Assembly (NCBI RefSeq): GCF_003182355.1
Contig: NZ_QGTW01000002.1
Coordinates: 1 to 64,000, forward strand
From: Cytobacillus oceanisediminis
Lineage (GTDB): Bacteria; Bacillota; Bacilli; Bacillales; Cytobacillaceae
DNA length: 64,000 bases
Direction of reading: 5' to 3'
Position numbers and translations under genes: made by a program. How positions within the stretch are numbered: the first letter of the stretch is position 1; each line of letters starts with the position of its first letter. The notes beneath the pieces are model-generated. The model saw only the letters and a program-made list of their open reading frames with translations. It had not been told where the DNA came from and searched no databases. Positions 49,605 through 58,593 of the stretch are shown one piece after another.

Positions 49605-51305
49605 ATGTCTAATCCAGATGTTATTGTTATTGGTGCAGGAGGTGGTGGGGCTGTTATTGCAAAAGAGCTTGGGGAAAAGGGTTTAAAGGTTTTGATAATA
49701 GAAGCAGGTCCATGGTACGGAAATAAAAAGTGGCCAAATCCGAATTCCCAATCTGGCGCAAAAGAAAGTTTTGATATAAATGACTTAGATATTCACCTTT
49801 ATAGACGATTGTTAAACAAGTGTGAAGATAATATGAATAATTTGGTTACAGGTAGGTTTCGATGGGGACCAGCAAATAGAAGCCGCGCACCATGGGTTCG
49901 ATTAACAACACAAAAGCAACTAATATGGCAAAGTGCCGGTGTAGGAGGGTCTACACAACATTATACAGCTAATTCTCCTCGTGCTTATCCGTCAGCAATT
50001 GATCATTTATGGCCAATCTCCTATCGTGAACTCATTCCTTATTATGAAAAGGTAGAAGACACATTACCGGTTAGCTTTGCACCAACAACCACAAAGGAAG
50101 AAATTTTTTATTATGGAGCAAAAAGAGCGGGCTGGCAGCTAAATCCTACCCTTAATGTGACTGCTCCATGCATCCGGCCTCAGCCTAACGCAATCTTACC
50201 AGTAAATAAAAACCTTACTAATTTAAATGTTTCACTTGAGCAATTATCGTGGATGGCAGGATGCACACTCTGTGGACACTGTATAAACGGCTGCCCGCAT
50301 GGACCTTCCGTAGATAAGGTTGCAAAACGGTCAACAACGGTTAGTTACATACCATTGGCTTTGAGTACTGGGAATGTCACGATTAGACCAAATACGTTCA
50401 CAACAAAAATAGTTACAGATTCCAGTCAATTGCGAGAGTTACGTGCCACCGGCGTCCGGATTAGAGATACATGGACTGGAGAAGAGGAAGAACTAAAGGC
50501 GAAGGTTATCGTTCTTGCAGGAGGTAGCATAGAAAGTCCGCGGCTTTGGTTAAATTCAAATCTTCCTCAAAATCCTTGGGTCGGGAAAGGTTTGACCAAC
50601 CATTATATGGACTGGGTTACCGGAATTTTTGATGATAAGGAACTCATTTCTACCATAGGCAAGCGTGATATAAATCCATTTGTTGGACATACATCTGGTG
50701 CACGACTCGATTTTCCAGGCTTAGGTTCTTTGCAGTCCGTTGGGATGAGCCCAGGTCTAACAGCCTCTCTTTCCTATGGAATTAGTCAATTTGGCTGGAA
50801 TATATATCAAACGGAACATCCTAAATGGAGTTTTCATAATCATATTGTTGGAAATAAATTAAGAAACCTGATGATAAGTTATCGGAGATCGTTAAATGTA
50901 CTAATCATGACAGATGATGAGGTTGATCAAAGAAATGGAGTTAAACTTCATTCTACGATTAGTGATGAACACGGTTCAGTCCCTCTTTTGAGCTATACTC
51001 CTACAAAAAAATCCCAAAGAAATAGAAGGGAATTAATTAAAATAGCCAATGATATTTTGTATAAGGCAGGTGCCAAACAAATTATCTCATCTAATTGGCC
51101 AGCAGGTATGATGATTCATTTGGAAAGTACGATGAGAATGGGGTTTGTAGTTGATTGTAATTGTGAGGCATATCAGGTAAAAAAATTATTTATCGTTGAT
51201 AATAGTGTGCATTTTAACAGTTTAGGTGGGGTAAACCCGACTCTTACTACACAGGCATTAGCCACACGTACAGCTGAAAAACTATTTGAAAAATATTTTA
51301 ACTAG
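49605..51305 (+). CDS. GMC-family FAD oxidoreductase with ferredoxin-like Cys cluster
   Basis: 566 aa. N-terminal FAD-binding motif VIGAGGGGAVIAKELGEKGLKVLIIEAG (about 6-33), QSAGVGGSTQHYTANSPR (GMC signature 1 region, about 108-125), a Cys stretch CTLCGHCINGCP (about 222-233) and the C-terminal GMC catalytic region IHLESTMRMG and SVHFNSLGGVNPTLTTQALATRTAEKL with His and Asn in catalytic positions. Oxidises an alcohol or sugar; the substrate is not predictable. Middle gene of the three-gene module; AGAGGGGG precedes the ATG. Confidence 0.88.
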   Translation: MSNPDVIVIGAGGGGAVIAKELGEKGLKVLIIEAGPWYGNKKWPNPNSQSGAKESFDINDLDIHLYRRLLNKCEDNMNNLVTGRFRWGPANRSRAPWVRLTTQKQLIWQSAGVGGSTQHYTANSPRAYPSAIDHLWPISYRELIPYYEKVEDTLPVSFAPTTTKEEIFYYGAKRAGWQLNPTLNVTAPCIRPQPNAILPVNKNLTNLNVSLEQLSWMAGCTLCGHCINGCPHGPSVDKVAKRSTTVSYIPLALSTGNVTIRPNTFTTKIVTDSSQLRELRATGVRIRDTWTGEEEELKAKVIVLAGGSIESPRLWLNSNLPQNPWVGKGLTNHYMDWVTGIFDDKELISTIGKRDINPFVGHTSGARLDFPGLGSLQSVGMSPGLTASLSYGISQFGWNIYQTEHPKWSFHNHIVGNKLRNLMISYRRSLNVLIMTDDEVDQRNGVKLHSTISDEHGSVPLLSYTPTKKSQRNRRELIKIANDILYKAGAKQIISSNWPAGMMIHLESTMRMGFVVDCNCEAYQVKKLFIVDNSVHFNSLGGVNPTLTTQALATRTAEKLFEKYFN

Positions 51306-51370
51306 TATTTATTCTAGACGAATGGTCATGATACTACTATAGAAATTAGTATGTCAGGAGGATTTTTCTG

Positions 51371-51898
51371 ATGAAACTATTTGAATTGATTCATGACACA
51401 TTCGAACCATTTTTAGATGGTGAAAAAAAGCCTTTAAATGTAATGGAAGTAACGAATTTATGGTTTTACTTATTAGGTACTGAAACTACATTGCGTAATG
51501 AAGAATTGGGTTACAATCTCAGCGAAGATGAGGAATTAAAAAGAATTATCCTTGATATGAAGGATAATTTGCATATTCCAATAAGGAATGAAATAAGAGA
51601 CTTTTTAACAAAGGAAGGAGTCCCACTTCCACAAAGCACTCCAGAAAAACCAGTGGGGGATTTTCGGAATTTACCTGAAGGTGCTAAATTAAATGATGAG
51701 GAACTTGCAAATTTAATGTCATATAATTTAGCTTCAGGAGTTACATATGCTGCTAGAGGACTCACTGAATCCATTCGGGCAGATGTGGGCCTGTTGTTTT
51801 CAAAGATAATAATGAAGAAGACACTTGCAGGGTTACAGGTAAAACAATACTTAGAGCAGAATAAATGGCTACGTATTCCACCTTATTACAAATCATAA
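51371..51898 (+). CDS. all-alpha protein, DUF3231/ferritin-like (tentative)
   Basis: 175 aa, predicted helical. EVTNLWFYLLGTETTLRNEELGYNLSEDEELKRII and IRDFLTKEGVPLPQ resemble the four-helix DUF3231 and spore coat-like proteins of Bacillus; the end WLRIPPYYKS fits that group. I do not recognise it with certainty. It follows the GMC gene by 65 bp with a CAGGAGGA site, so it is probably cotranscribed. Confidence 0.6.
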   Translation: MKLFELIHDTFEPFLDGEKKPLNVMEVTNLWFYLLGTETTLRNEELGYNLSEDEELKRIILDMKDNLHIPIRNEIRDFLTKEGVPLPQSTPEKPVGDFRNLPEGAKLNDEELANLMSYNLASGVTYAARGLTESIRADVGLLFSKIIMKKTLAGLQVKQYLEQNKWLRIPPYYKS

Positions 51899-52519
51899 TA
51901 ATATTTGTAAGAGGTAGACAGATTTATAATCTTAGGGGTAGTTTTTCTATGTTTTACAAACGAAGATTTCAAACATGAAGTTTAACTTGATTATAAGAAA
52001 CGGTACTACGTTAATTATTTTGCGTGTAAAAAGTAGTTTTAATTCTAGGATTTATTAAAAAGAAAATGTGGTGCTAACATAACAATTAAGGACAATGGTG
52101 TCCGATCAAAAATTTATTCCAGATTAGAAGTTACCGGAAGGCAAAAAGTTGTATTTAAGGCAAAGGAAAAAGGTATTGTCAATTGTTTTAGTAGAGAGTA
52201 CTCATAGCTTCACAAACCTCATTTTCATAAAATGAAGGGAACCTTATCATAAGTAAATAAGGTTTTCTGATGAGATATCTTATGTTTACAAAAGTATATA
52301 TTGGAAATGTGGAAAGCAAGTTTAACCGACTTTATCCAGAGTAATGAAAGATGTTTAGTTAGGAGAAGCATAGAAAAAATTTCAGAAGTTCAATGTATAA
52401 ACAAGGTAAGAGAGGTTGCCAGAGAGCGATATATAGATTTTAAAATATACCCCCATAATACATTGTAGTTCGTTCGAATCCTTTTAATACGATCATACAC
52501 AAAACTCGAGGGGAATAAT
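51899..52519 (+). other. cassette right arm and junction, no intact gene
   Basis: Contains a start-less open frame (52049-52207) including VRSKIYSRLEVTGRQ, possibly a gene remnant; the inner inverted repeat (52214-52233); the attR-like repeat (52239-52266); and then about 250 nt of chromosomal-side AT-rich sequence without a gene. Confidence 0.5.
52239..52266 (+). repeat. attR-like direct repeat (rlmH 3'-end duplicate)
   Basis: Begins GAACCTTATCATAAGTAAAT and continues AAGGTTTT. Contains TATCATAA, the core found at staphylococcal SCC attachment sites. Confidence 0.75.
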
Positions 52520-53164
52520 ATGAACACACTAACCAAGGGAGCCTTTGCCATGGTATTAGCGGGATCTGTTACGTTTTCTGTCACCAGCGCCCTGTTAGTC
52601 GAACGATTAACAGAAGAACATGCTTTAGCTGTATTTGGAAATCAAAAAAAAAGGTATGTCATTAGCCAAGCAGAAAAAACAGTGAAAGCTCAAACATCAA
52701 AAACGAATGGGAAAGGCGATGAAACAAAGCTTTCTCAAAAGGCTCTTAAAATCAGCAACAAGAATAATATGGAAGCTGCAGCCACTCAACAAAATACGAA
52801 AAAAATCAGCAAGAGTACGGCAACAACTACTTCTAAAGTAAAGGAGACAACTACAACTGCTGCTTTAAAAACAACATCTGTGGCAAGCACAAAAGCACCA
52901 ACAACAAAGGCTACATCCACGCAAACGGAAACAAAAGCACCAACAACAAAGGCTACATCCACGCAAACGGGAACAAAAGCACCAACGATTCATGAGGCTA
53001 GCGAAAAAGCACCAATGGCAACGACTAAACCTACACCGGCAGGAACTAATACAAAAGATGCAGCTTCATCAACTATTAACCCTGGACAAGAAGTTTCTCA
53101 AGCTGCAAAAGAAAAGGCTGTAAGCGATCAGGATAAAAAAGAAAACAATGGAAAGAAAAGGTAA
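52520..53164 (+). CDS. secreted or anchored Thr/Ala/Lys-rich low-complexity protein
   Basis: 214 aa. N-terminal hydrophobic segment (GAFAMVLAGSVTFSVTSALLV) acting as signal or anchor, then low-complexity Thr, Ala, Lys and Ser-rich sequence. A 42-bp repeat (52889-52972, two copies and part of a third) encodes the 14-residue unit TKAPTTKATSTQTE. No domain recognised. CTCGAGGGG precedes the ATG. The tail is charged and ends NNGKKR. Confidence 0.75.
   Translation: MNTLTKGAFAMVLAGSVTFSVTSALLVERLTEEHALAVFGNQKKRYVISQAEKTVKAQTSKTNGKGDETKLSQKALKISNKNNMEAAATQQNTKKISKSTATTTSKVKETTTTAALKTTSVASTKAPTTKATSTQTETKAPTTKATSTQTGTKAPTIHEASEKAPMATTKPTPAGTNTKDAASSTINPGQEVSQAAKEKAVSDQDKKENNGKKR
52889..52986 (+). 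repeat. 42-bp coding tandem repeat
   Basis: Units start with ACAAAAGCACCAAC at 52889, 52931 and 52973. The first two are nearly identical over 42 bp; the third is partial. The period keeps the reading frame. Confidence 0.9.
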
Positions 53165-53173
53165 TTTATTCGG

Positions 53174-53200
53174 GGTCACCAAAAGAAGGTGATCTTTTTT
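53174..53200 (+). terminator. terminator after the Thr-rich gene
   Basis: GGTCACC aaaagaa GGTGATC TTTTTT with one G-T pair. Confidence 0.8.
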
Positions 53201-53215
53201 CTTTATATATCAATA

Positions 53216-53247
53216 TTAAAAAGGCCTTCCCCCAAAGGGGATGACCT
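53216..53247 (-). terminator. weak terminator of the GH18-CE4-GT2 gene
   Basis: Minus-strand AGG..ATCCCC ttt GGGGGA..CCT followed by TTTTTAAT; imperfect stem overlapping the stop codon. Confidence 0.5.
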
Positions 53248-56200
53248 ACATATATTCCTTCGTCTTCACTATAGAAGTTTCCTGAGTTACATTTCCTTTT
53301 CTTGTTAGTTTATTCCAGCCAACTGTTACTCCCTTTATTGCAGAGAAAATGGATTTTAACACTACATAAGTCATAAGCTGTTTGTACAAAATTCGCTGCA
53401 AAAACAATGAACCCAGTGGTTTAGGACTTTCTTTCTCCAATCGAAAAGCATACAGAGAAGTAAAGAAATCCATTAAGTAAAAAAGAATAAATCCAATGGC
53501 TGCTTTTTCATGGTGTGAGGTAAAAAGGGCCAAAATAAATAATATATCTGCAAGAGGCGATATAATTTGAAAAATATATTGGAAAAGCCACATGTTTGGA
53601 AGGGCGATAAATCCTAATGAGTTATGGTTTTTATTGAATAAAGCCTCACGATGTTTCCATAAGCATTGTAATGTACCATAAACCCATCGGTAACGCTGTT
53701 TTGCCAGACTTTTAATATCTTCCGGCACTTCTGTAAAGGCATAAGCCTTTTCTTCAAATTTAATCTTTTTCCCATTGCGTAAAAGTGTAAGAGTGATATC
53801 GGTATCCTCTGCCAGTGTATCCTCTTTAAAGTATCCTGCTTCTTCTACAGCTGTCTTTCTCCATGCACCAATCGCACCTGGTACGACTGTAATGCAATTG
53901 AGAGCCGCGAAAGCCCTTCTCTCTAGGTTAAAGCCTGTCACATATTCGATATGCTGCCAGTTTGTAAGGAGATTTCCCTTATTGCCGACCTTTACATTAC
54001 CTGAAACAGCAGCCACACTTTCCTCTTTAAAATGGTTCACAAGCAATGAAATGGCATTTTCAGCGATAAGAGTATCTGCATCAAGAGCAACCACGATTTC
54101 CCCCTTTGCTTCTTTAAAACCTAGATTTACAGCTGAAGATTTTCCTCCATTAGGTTTTTGAATTAATCTGACGAGAGGATCGTTTGCAAAAGTTTCTTGA
54201 ACTGAAACAGAAGTATTGTCTTTTGATCCATCGTCAACAATCAGTATCTCAAGGGCTGGGTAATCGCTGGTTAAAATAGAATTGATTGTTTTGCAAATTA
54301 CTTTTTCCTCGTTATAGGCAGCAATGACGACACTGACAAAAGGTGTAAAGGCAGGGTCAATCTGGGTCTCTTTATCCCTTTTTACCTGTTTCCTAGAAAG
54401 GAAAACGAGGAAAATCAGCCGCAATATTCCTAAAAGGATAGCTGAGTAAAACAGAAAGCTTACTCCTGAGTTCCAGCCTTGTATGACCTTGAATACAGCC
54501 TTGTCATAGACCCAATAGGGGTTATCCTGATCAGCAAGGGGCATAATCTCACTATCACTTTTTCCAATTAGGTCAGCAATAGTTGTAAATGTGTAGCCAC
54601 GATTCTTTAGTACTTCAATAAGAGTCGGCAGGGCTTCTACTGTGATGGAACGATCACCGCCAGCATCGTGCAGCAAAATCACATTTCCTTCTGGCAGCTG
54701 ATCCAAAACCCGATTCACAATTTCATTACTAGAAAGTTTTTGCCAATCATTAGAGTCAATGGATTCACCGACCATGGTATAGCCCATATCCTGAGCCCGC
54801 ATTATTGGCACCTGCTCGCTTCTAGTGCCTAGTTCCGTATCGGCTATATAGGGAGGCCGGAAAAGGGTCATCGAATGGCCTGTGATTCCTTGAACTAAAC
54901 GCTGAGTGGCATTTAGTTCCATTTTCAAACGAAATGGCGAGATGGATGAAATATCAGGATGTGTAAATGTATGATTGCCGATTTCATGGCCCTCATCATA
55001 AATCCTTTTTACAAGTTGAGGATGCATCATAGCATTCTCGCCTACTATAAAGAAGGTCCCTTTAATATTATACCTGTCCAAAATGTCCAATATTTCTGGT
55101 GTAAAGGCTGGGTCCGGACCGTCATCAAAGGAAAGGACAACTTCTTTCTTGTTGGATTTTCCATAACGGGCTACCTCAAAAGGCTTTGGAAATTTGACAT
55201 AGGATTCAGATTGAATCAACCCATTTGAATCTAATTGAATCGTTCTTTTGCCTTTTTCAGGTTGAGAAGCGATTTTTAAAATCTCCCCTTCCCCCGTATG
55301 GAGATCTGGCAAAGGACTATCAAAGGGACTCAGGGCACGGGCTGGATTAAGGATTTCCTCTGGTTTATTCAGGAAATTCCAGATAGAGGGATCCTCTGAA
55401 CCAAGGCGCCAAAGCGCAATTCCTCTTGAGCCGCTATCGATTGCGAGATTCATTTGATTATAAAAAGTAGCAGCATCCAAAAACCACACAGTATGTTTTT
55501 TCCCGTTTCGCATGTATCGTAAATAAGGATTGCCAGCTTCCGTACTCCAATTGATTTTGAGGTTCGTTCCACTGCCCAGTTTCATGATATCCCCGAACGT
55601 CATGTTAGCTGCAGGCTTCCTGGAGTCCTCTCCCCAGTCGTAACCGTAGGTCCCTAAGCCAGCAATCAATTTTTCGGAAGGAATATCAGGTTGAATCAAG
55701 TTCTCCTTGACCCAATCTGTTTGGGCCACAGGACCGGGCTTGCTCATGGAGTAGTGCTGGTCGTAGAGCATAACGATTACACGGTCAGCACTTTTTGCTA
55801 AGGAAGCATAATCATAGCTATTGTCCTTCGGCGGGACATCCAATGTGACCATAAGACCATGCGGGTGGAATGCTTTATAAACCTTATCCATAAATTGAGT
55901 GTATTGAGCTTTGTCATTTGGGTTTATTGCTTCGAAGTCAATATTAATCCCATCAAATCCATTTGCTCTGACATAAGCCAGCATATCTTTAATAAAACGT
56001 TCTTCAGCACCGGGAGTAGTGAATAACCGGTGCAGGACATGGCCATCCCATTTATCATTTATAAAATTATTCACTAATGGCAGAATCTTAATATCATGTT
56101 CTTTTGCCTCTTTAACAATAGTGCGGTCAGTGGCGGCCTTCAGGTTTAGATCTTGTGTAACCTGCAGCCACTCAGGCACTAATGTTGTAATGGAATCTTT

Positions 56201-56953
56201 ATTTTTTTTGAAGGATGCCTTGCTGTTCTCGTCCCAATTGACGTAAAAGCCATACACTTCTTGTTTTTTGATGATTTGTGCTTTGTTTAATTGATCTGTG
56301 TTATTTTGGCTAAGAGAGGAAGGAGTGGTTTTTTGAATCTGTGAAGCAAGCTCTTCTTCACTAAAATGTTTATTAATCGGCTCGATCCCGCTCTTTGCTG
56401 TGCTTTTATTCAATGGAAGCTCAGGAAATTTTGGATTCGTATTTAGGCTTTCTATAAAAAAAGTTAATACTAAAACAATTAATATAGTAAAGCCAACACT
56501 CATTCGTTTAATGATGGACCAGCGCCTTTTTGCTGGATCGAGGAAAATATATTCCTGGATTCGCTCTCTTTTTTTCAACCCCAGGTTGTAAAACCAGTGG
56601 AAGAAAAAATAGCAGACAAGGCCAAGCAAGCCTCCGAAGGCCCCTGATACAATGGATTCTGAAGATAATATTTTCGTTTTCAGTAATGAAAATAACCAAT
56701 AATCTTCCAATGAACCAAAATCCATGGAAGGCAAAGCGTGCATGTTTGGAATAAAAACCGTAATCAAGGTTCCAAGGAATAAGGCGACGATATTAAGACG
56801 AAAGAAAAGCGAAAAAGCAAGCAATAATGGGATTCTTAAACTATCTAAAGGTAAAAAGGCCAGAAAAAAACCAAGTGTACTCGCAACCGCTCCTGCATTT
56901 CCAGTAACAGGTGCAAACAAGGATCTTAAAATCCACCTAAAAACTCGATTCAC
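53246..56953 (-). CDS. trifunctional GH18 - polysaccharide deacetylase - GT2 membrane protein
   Basis: 1235 aa. N-terminal membrane helices (about 20-170); GH18-like domain (about 232-530) with catalytic DGINIDFE at 334-341; CE4 deacetylase (about 603-795) with LSFDDGP at 607-613 and HTFTH at 661-665; a membrane helix (about 830-852); family 2 glycosyltransferase (about 872-1105) with VDDGSKD, DADT, EDTD and QRYRW (QxxRW) at 1086-1090; C-terminal membrane helices. The combination matches the functions of PgaB (deacetylase plus hydrolase) and PgaC (synthase), so it probably makes and trims a poly-N-acetylglucosamine-like polymer (inference). GTG start with GAGGAGG upstream. Confidence 0.9.
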   Translation of the reverse strand: MNRVFRWILRSLFAPVTGNAGAVASTLGFFLAFLPLDSLRIPLLLAFSLFFRLNIVALFLGTLITVFIPNMHALPSMDFGSLEDYWLFSLLKTKILSSESIVSGAFGGLLGLVCYFFFHWFYNLGLKKRERIQEYIFLDPAKRRWSIIKRMSVGFTILIVLVLTFFIESLNTNPKFPELPLNKSTAKSGIEPINKHFSEEELASQIQKTTPSSLSQNNTDQLNKAQIIKKQEVYGFYVNWDENSKASFKKNKDSITTLVPEWLQVTQDLNLKAATDRTIVKEAKEHDIKILPLVNNFINDKWDGHVLHRLFTTPGAEERFIKDMLAYVRANGFDGINIDFEAINPNDKAQYTQFMDKVYKAFHPHGLMVTLDVPPKDNSYDYASLAKSADRVIVMLYDQHYSMSKPGPVAQTDWVKENLIQPDIPSEKLIAGLGTYGYDWGEDSRKPAANMTFGDIMKLGSGTNLKINWSTEAGNPYLRYMRNGKKHTVWFLDAATFYNQMNLAIDSGSRGIALWRLGSEDPSIWNFLNKPEEILNPARALSPFDSPLPDLHTGEGEILKIASQPEKGKRTIQLDSNGLIQSESYVKFPKPFEVARYGKSNKKEVVLSFDDGPDPAFTPEILDILDRYNIKGTFFIVGENAMMHPQLVKRIYDEGHEIGNHTFTHPDISSISPFRLKMELNATQRLVQGITGHSMTLFRPPYIADTELGTRSEQVPIMRAQDMGYTMVGESIDSNDWQKLSSNEIVNRVLDQLPEGNVILLHDAGGDRSITVEALPTLIEVLKNRGYTFTTIADLIGKSDSEIMPLADQDNPYWVYDKAVFKVIQGWNSGVSFLFYSAILLGILRLIFLVFLSRKQVKRDKETQIDPAFTPFVSVVIAAYNEEKVICKTINSILTSDYPALEILIVDDGSKDNTSVSVQETFANDPLVRLIQKPNGGKSSAVNLGFKEAKGEIVVALDADTLIAENAISLLVNHFKEESVAAVSGNVKVGNKGNLLTNWQHIEYVTGFNLERRAFAALNCITVVPGAIGAWRKTAVEEAGYFKEDTLAEDTDITLTLLRNGKKIKFEEKAYAFTEVPEDIKSLAKQRYRWVYGTLQCLWKHREALFNKNHNSLGFIALPNMWLFQYIFQIISPLADILFILALFTSHHEKAAIGFILFYLMDFFTSLYAFRLEKESPKPLGSLFLQRILYKQLMTYVVLKSIFSAIKGVTVGWNKLTRKGNVTQETSIVKTKEYM

Positions 56954-57313
56954 GTATATACCTCCTCATAGGTGTAGTGTCGAAAAATGTATAACAATAT
57001 TTCAATAGATTGGTTTTATACAATTAAATTTGTAAATAACCTTAGGATTGTTGTTAAATAGCACTTTCAGGGAACAGATTCTTTCGACAAAAAATGACCA
57101 TCAACAAAGGCTTAGGTTATCATTTTAAAATTTTGGGGGTAGGTTAAAAAGTTTTTATTATTAATAAATGGTAATTTAGGATACTTAGAGGTAATTATAA
57201 AAAGTTATTTAGGAGGTTACGGTGTATTAATATATCTGCCTAGTACTGTAACAACTCCTATCTAATATTGTTACGTTAAGGTCTGAATGATTACCCGTAT
57301 GATTGATAAAAAA
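56954..57313. other. intergenic region between the GT2 fusion gene and DUF421
   Basis: 360 nt, AT-rich. Apart from the GAGGAGG of the minus-strand fusion gene I see no gene, repeat or clear promoter. Confidence 0.5.
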
Positions 57314-58018
57314 TCAATTATATAAAAACACCTTCAGGTTACCTTTGCCATCCATGGTGGCAAGCAGGACATTTTTTATTTCAGTCTGATATAAACCTTC
57401 TAAATGGGAGACAAGCCAGCTTTCGTCCTTTTGAATGTTTTTTAATTCTTTTTTATCTACTTTGCCTTCCTTAATAATGGTTCTTGGCATATCGAAGGGT
57501 TCTGCATTCATTTGTAAGGAAGCCGGTGTAATGGGTTCATATTTGGGATCTAGAAAAAAGGAAATATTTCCGTTTGCTTCCCATAGCGCCAGCGCCACCT
57601 TCTTTACATCATCTACTTTTTTCTCGCGAAATTCTTCTAGCAGCACATCAATAGAAATTCTTGCTTTATTTAAGCCTTTGTAAATGATTTCTCCATTCTG
57701 TACGACTGTGATTGCCTTATTATTAACGAGCCTTCTAATGGCTGGCCATTTTAAAATACTGAATAAACTAGCAAGGTATAGTACAACCAATACGGTGGTT
57801 GTCACAACAGAACCTTTTAGTCCTAGTTCCTCGTCGGACAATGGATGGGCAATAATGTTTCCAATTACTAAAGCCATAACAAAATCAAGGAGCCTTAATT
57901 GGGAAATAGCCCGCTGTCCCAGGATTCTAGCAACGATCACTAAAAAGAAATAAGCGACGACAGCTCTTAGACCCCACTCCATGGCAGTGAGTGTTTGCTG
58001 CCCTTGAAAAAAGTCCAT
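57314..58018 (-). CDS. DUF421 membrane protein (YetF/YrbG type)
   Basis: 234 aa. Three N-terminal membrane segments (AVVAYFFLVIVARILG, LLDFVMALVIGNIIAHPL, VVTTTVLVVLYLASLFSILKW), then the cytosolic DUF421 domain with VVQNGEIIYKGLNKARISIDVLLEEFREK. In Bacillus several such proteins are linked to spores; the function is unknown. Single gene. Confidence 0.88.
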   Translation of the reverse strand: MDFFQGQQTLTAMEWGLRAVVAYFFLVIVARILGQRAISQLRLLDFVMALVIGNIIAHPLSDEELGLKGSVVTTTVLVVLYLASLFSILKWPAIRRLVNNKAITVVQNGEIIYKGLNKARISIDVLLEEFREKKVDDVKKVALALWEANGNISFFLDPKYEPITPASLQMNAEPFDMPRTIIKEGKVDKKELKNIQKDESWLVSHLEGLYQTEIKNVLLATMDGKGNLKVFLYN

Positions 58019-58205
58019 CTATGACACATCCTTTAATCCACAGTTCCAAATCAATTAAAGGAACCGATTTATAATAAGATATTTGCCTTGCAGCCTTTTA
58101 AGAGTTTTTTCTCAGACTAATACAATTATTCAAAAGAATAATCCATAAAAATTACATATAGCGCTTATTGATGGAAAAACTAAGTAAAAAGGAGGCTTAC
58201 AAAAA

Positions 58206-58355
58206 ATGAAAAAGTTCTTTTTGATGTTTTTCCTATCCCTTTCCTTCTTAACGTTAACGGGCTGTGGAAATGATGAACAGCCTGAAGAAGGCGAACAAGT
58301 TGAAGATGTTGAAGAAGAGGATGAAATTGGTGATGGCGAGATAGATGATGAGTAA
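58206..58355 (+). CDS. small acidic lipoprotein
   Basis: 49 aa. MKKFFLMFFLSLSFLTLTGCG is a lipoprotein signal with lipobox LTGC (Cys20); the mature part is almost entirely acidic (Glu and Asp, with Gly and Val) and ends in GEIDDE. AAAAGGAGG precedes the ATG. No family recognised; the mature peptide may be a surface polyanion (inference). Confidence 0.8.
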   Translation: MKKFFLMFFLSLSFLTLTGCGNDEQPEEGEQVEDVEEEDEIGDGEIDDE

Positions 58356-58386
58356 GGGCATTTAAAGGTCAGAGTGCTTTCTCACT

Positions 58387-58423
58387 AAAAAAGGAGTGCA
58401 GATTAAAGGCACTCCTTTTTTGT
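58387..58423 (+). terminator. terminator after the small lipoprotein
   Basis: AAAAAAGGAGTGC agattaaag GCACTCCTTTTTT. Confidence 0.92.
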
Positions 58424-58593
58424 TTGGGATATTAATGCCGAATTATATACATTAGTTAAATAACCTAAGGAAGGTACACTAAAAGGATGAAAAGAGCTGC
58501 GTGAAAAGGCTTGCTCTTTTGATTCATGGTTTTTCTTTATTCGGGAAACATAATGGCATCTTATTCAAATTGTAAAATAGGGAGTTGGCAGCA

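Larger units (their letters stand above)
48608..52266 (+). mobile_element. putative SCC-like cassette integrated at the 3' end of rlmH
   Basis: Bounded by imperfect 28-bp direct repeats: 48608-48635 (end of rlmH) and 52239-52266, identical at 25 of 28 positions. Both encode Glu-Pro-Tyr-His-Lys-stop. Just inside, 48615-48634 and the reverse complement of 52214-52233 form an inverted repeat with 15 of 20 matches, including AAATGAGGTTT. Direct plus inverted repeats at rlmH define staphylococcal SCC elements. About 3.6 kb; carries a three-gene oxidoreductase module and no recombinase gene, so it would be a remnant or mobilised in trans. Confidence 0.65.

Noticed and set aside
52049-52207. Start-less open frame of about 52 codons before the right repeat of the cassette
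   Set aside because: No start codon and no recognised family; may be a remnant.
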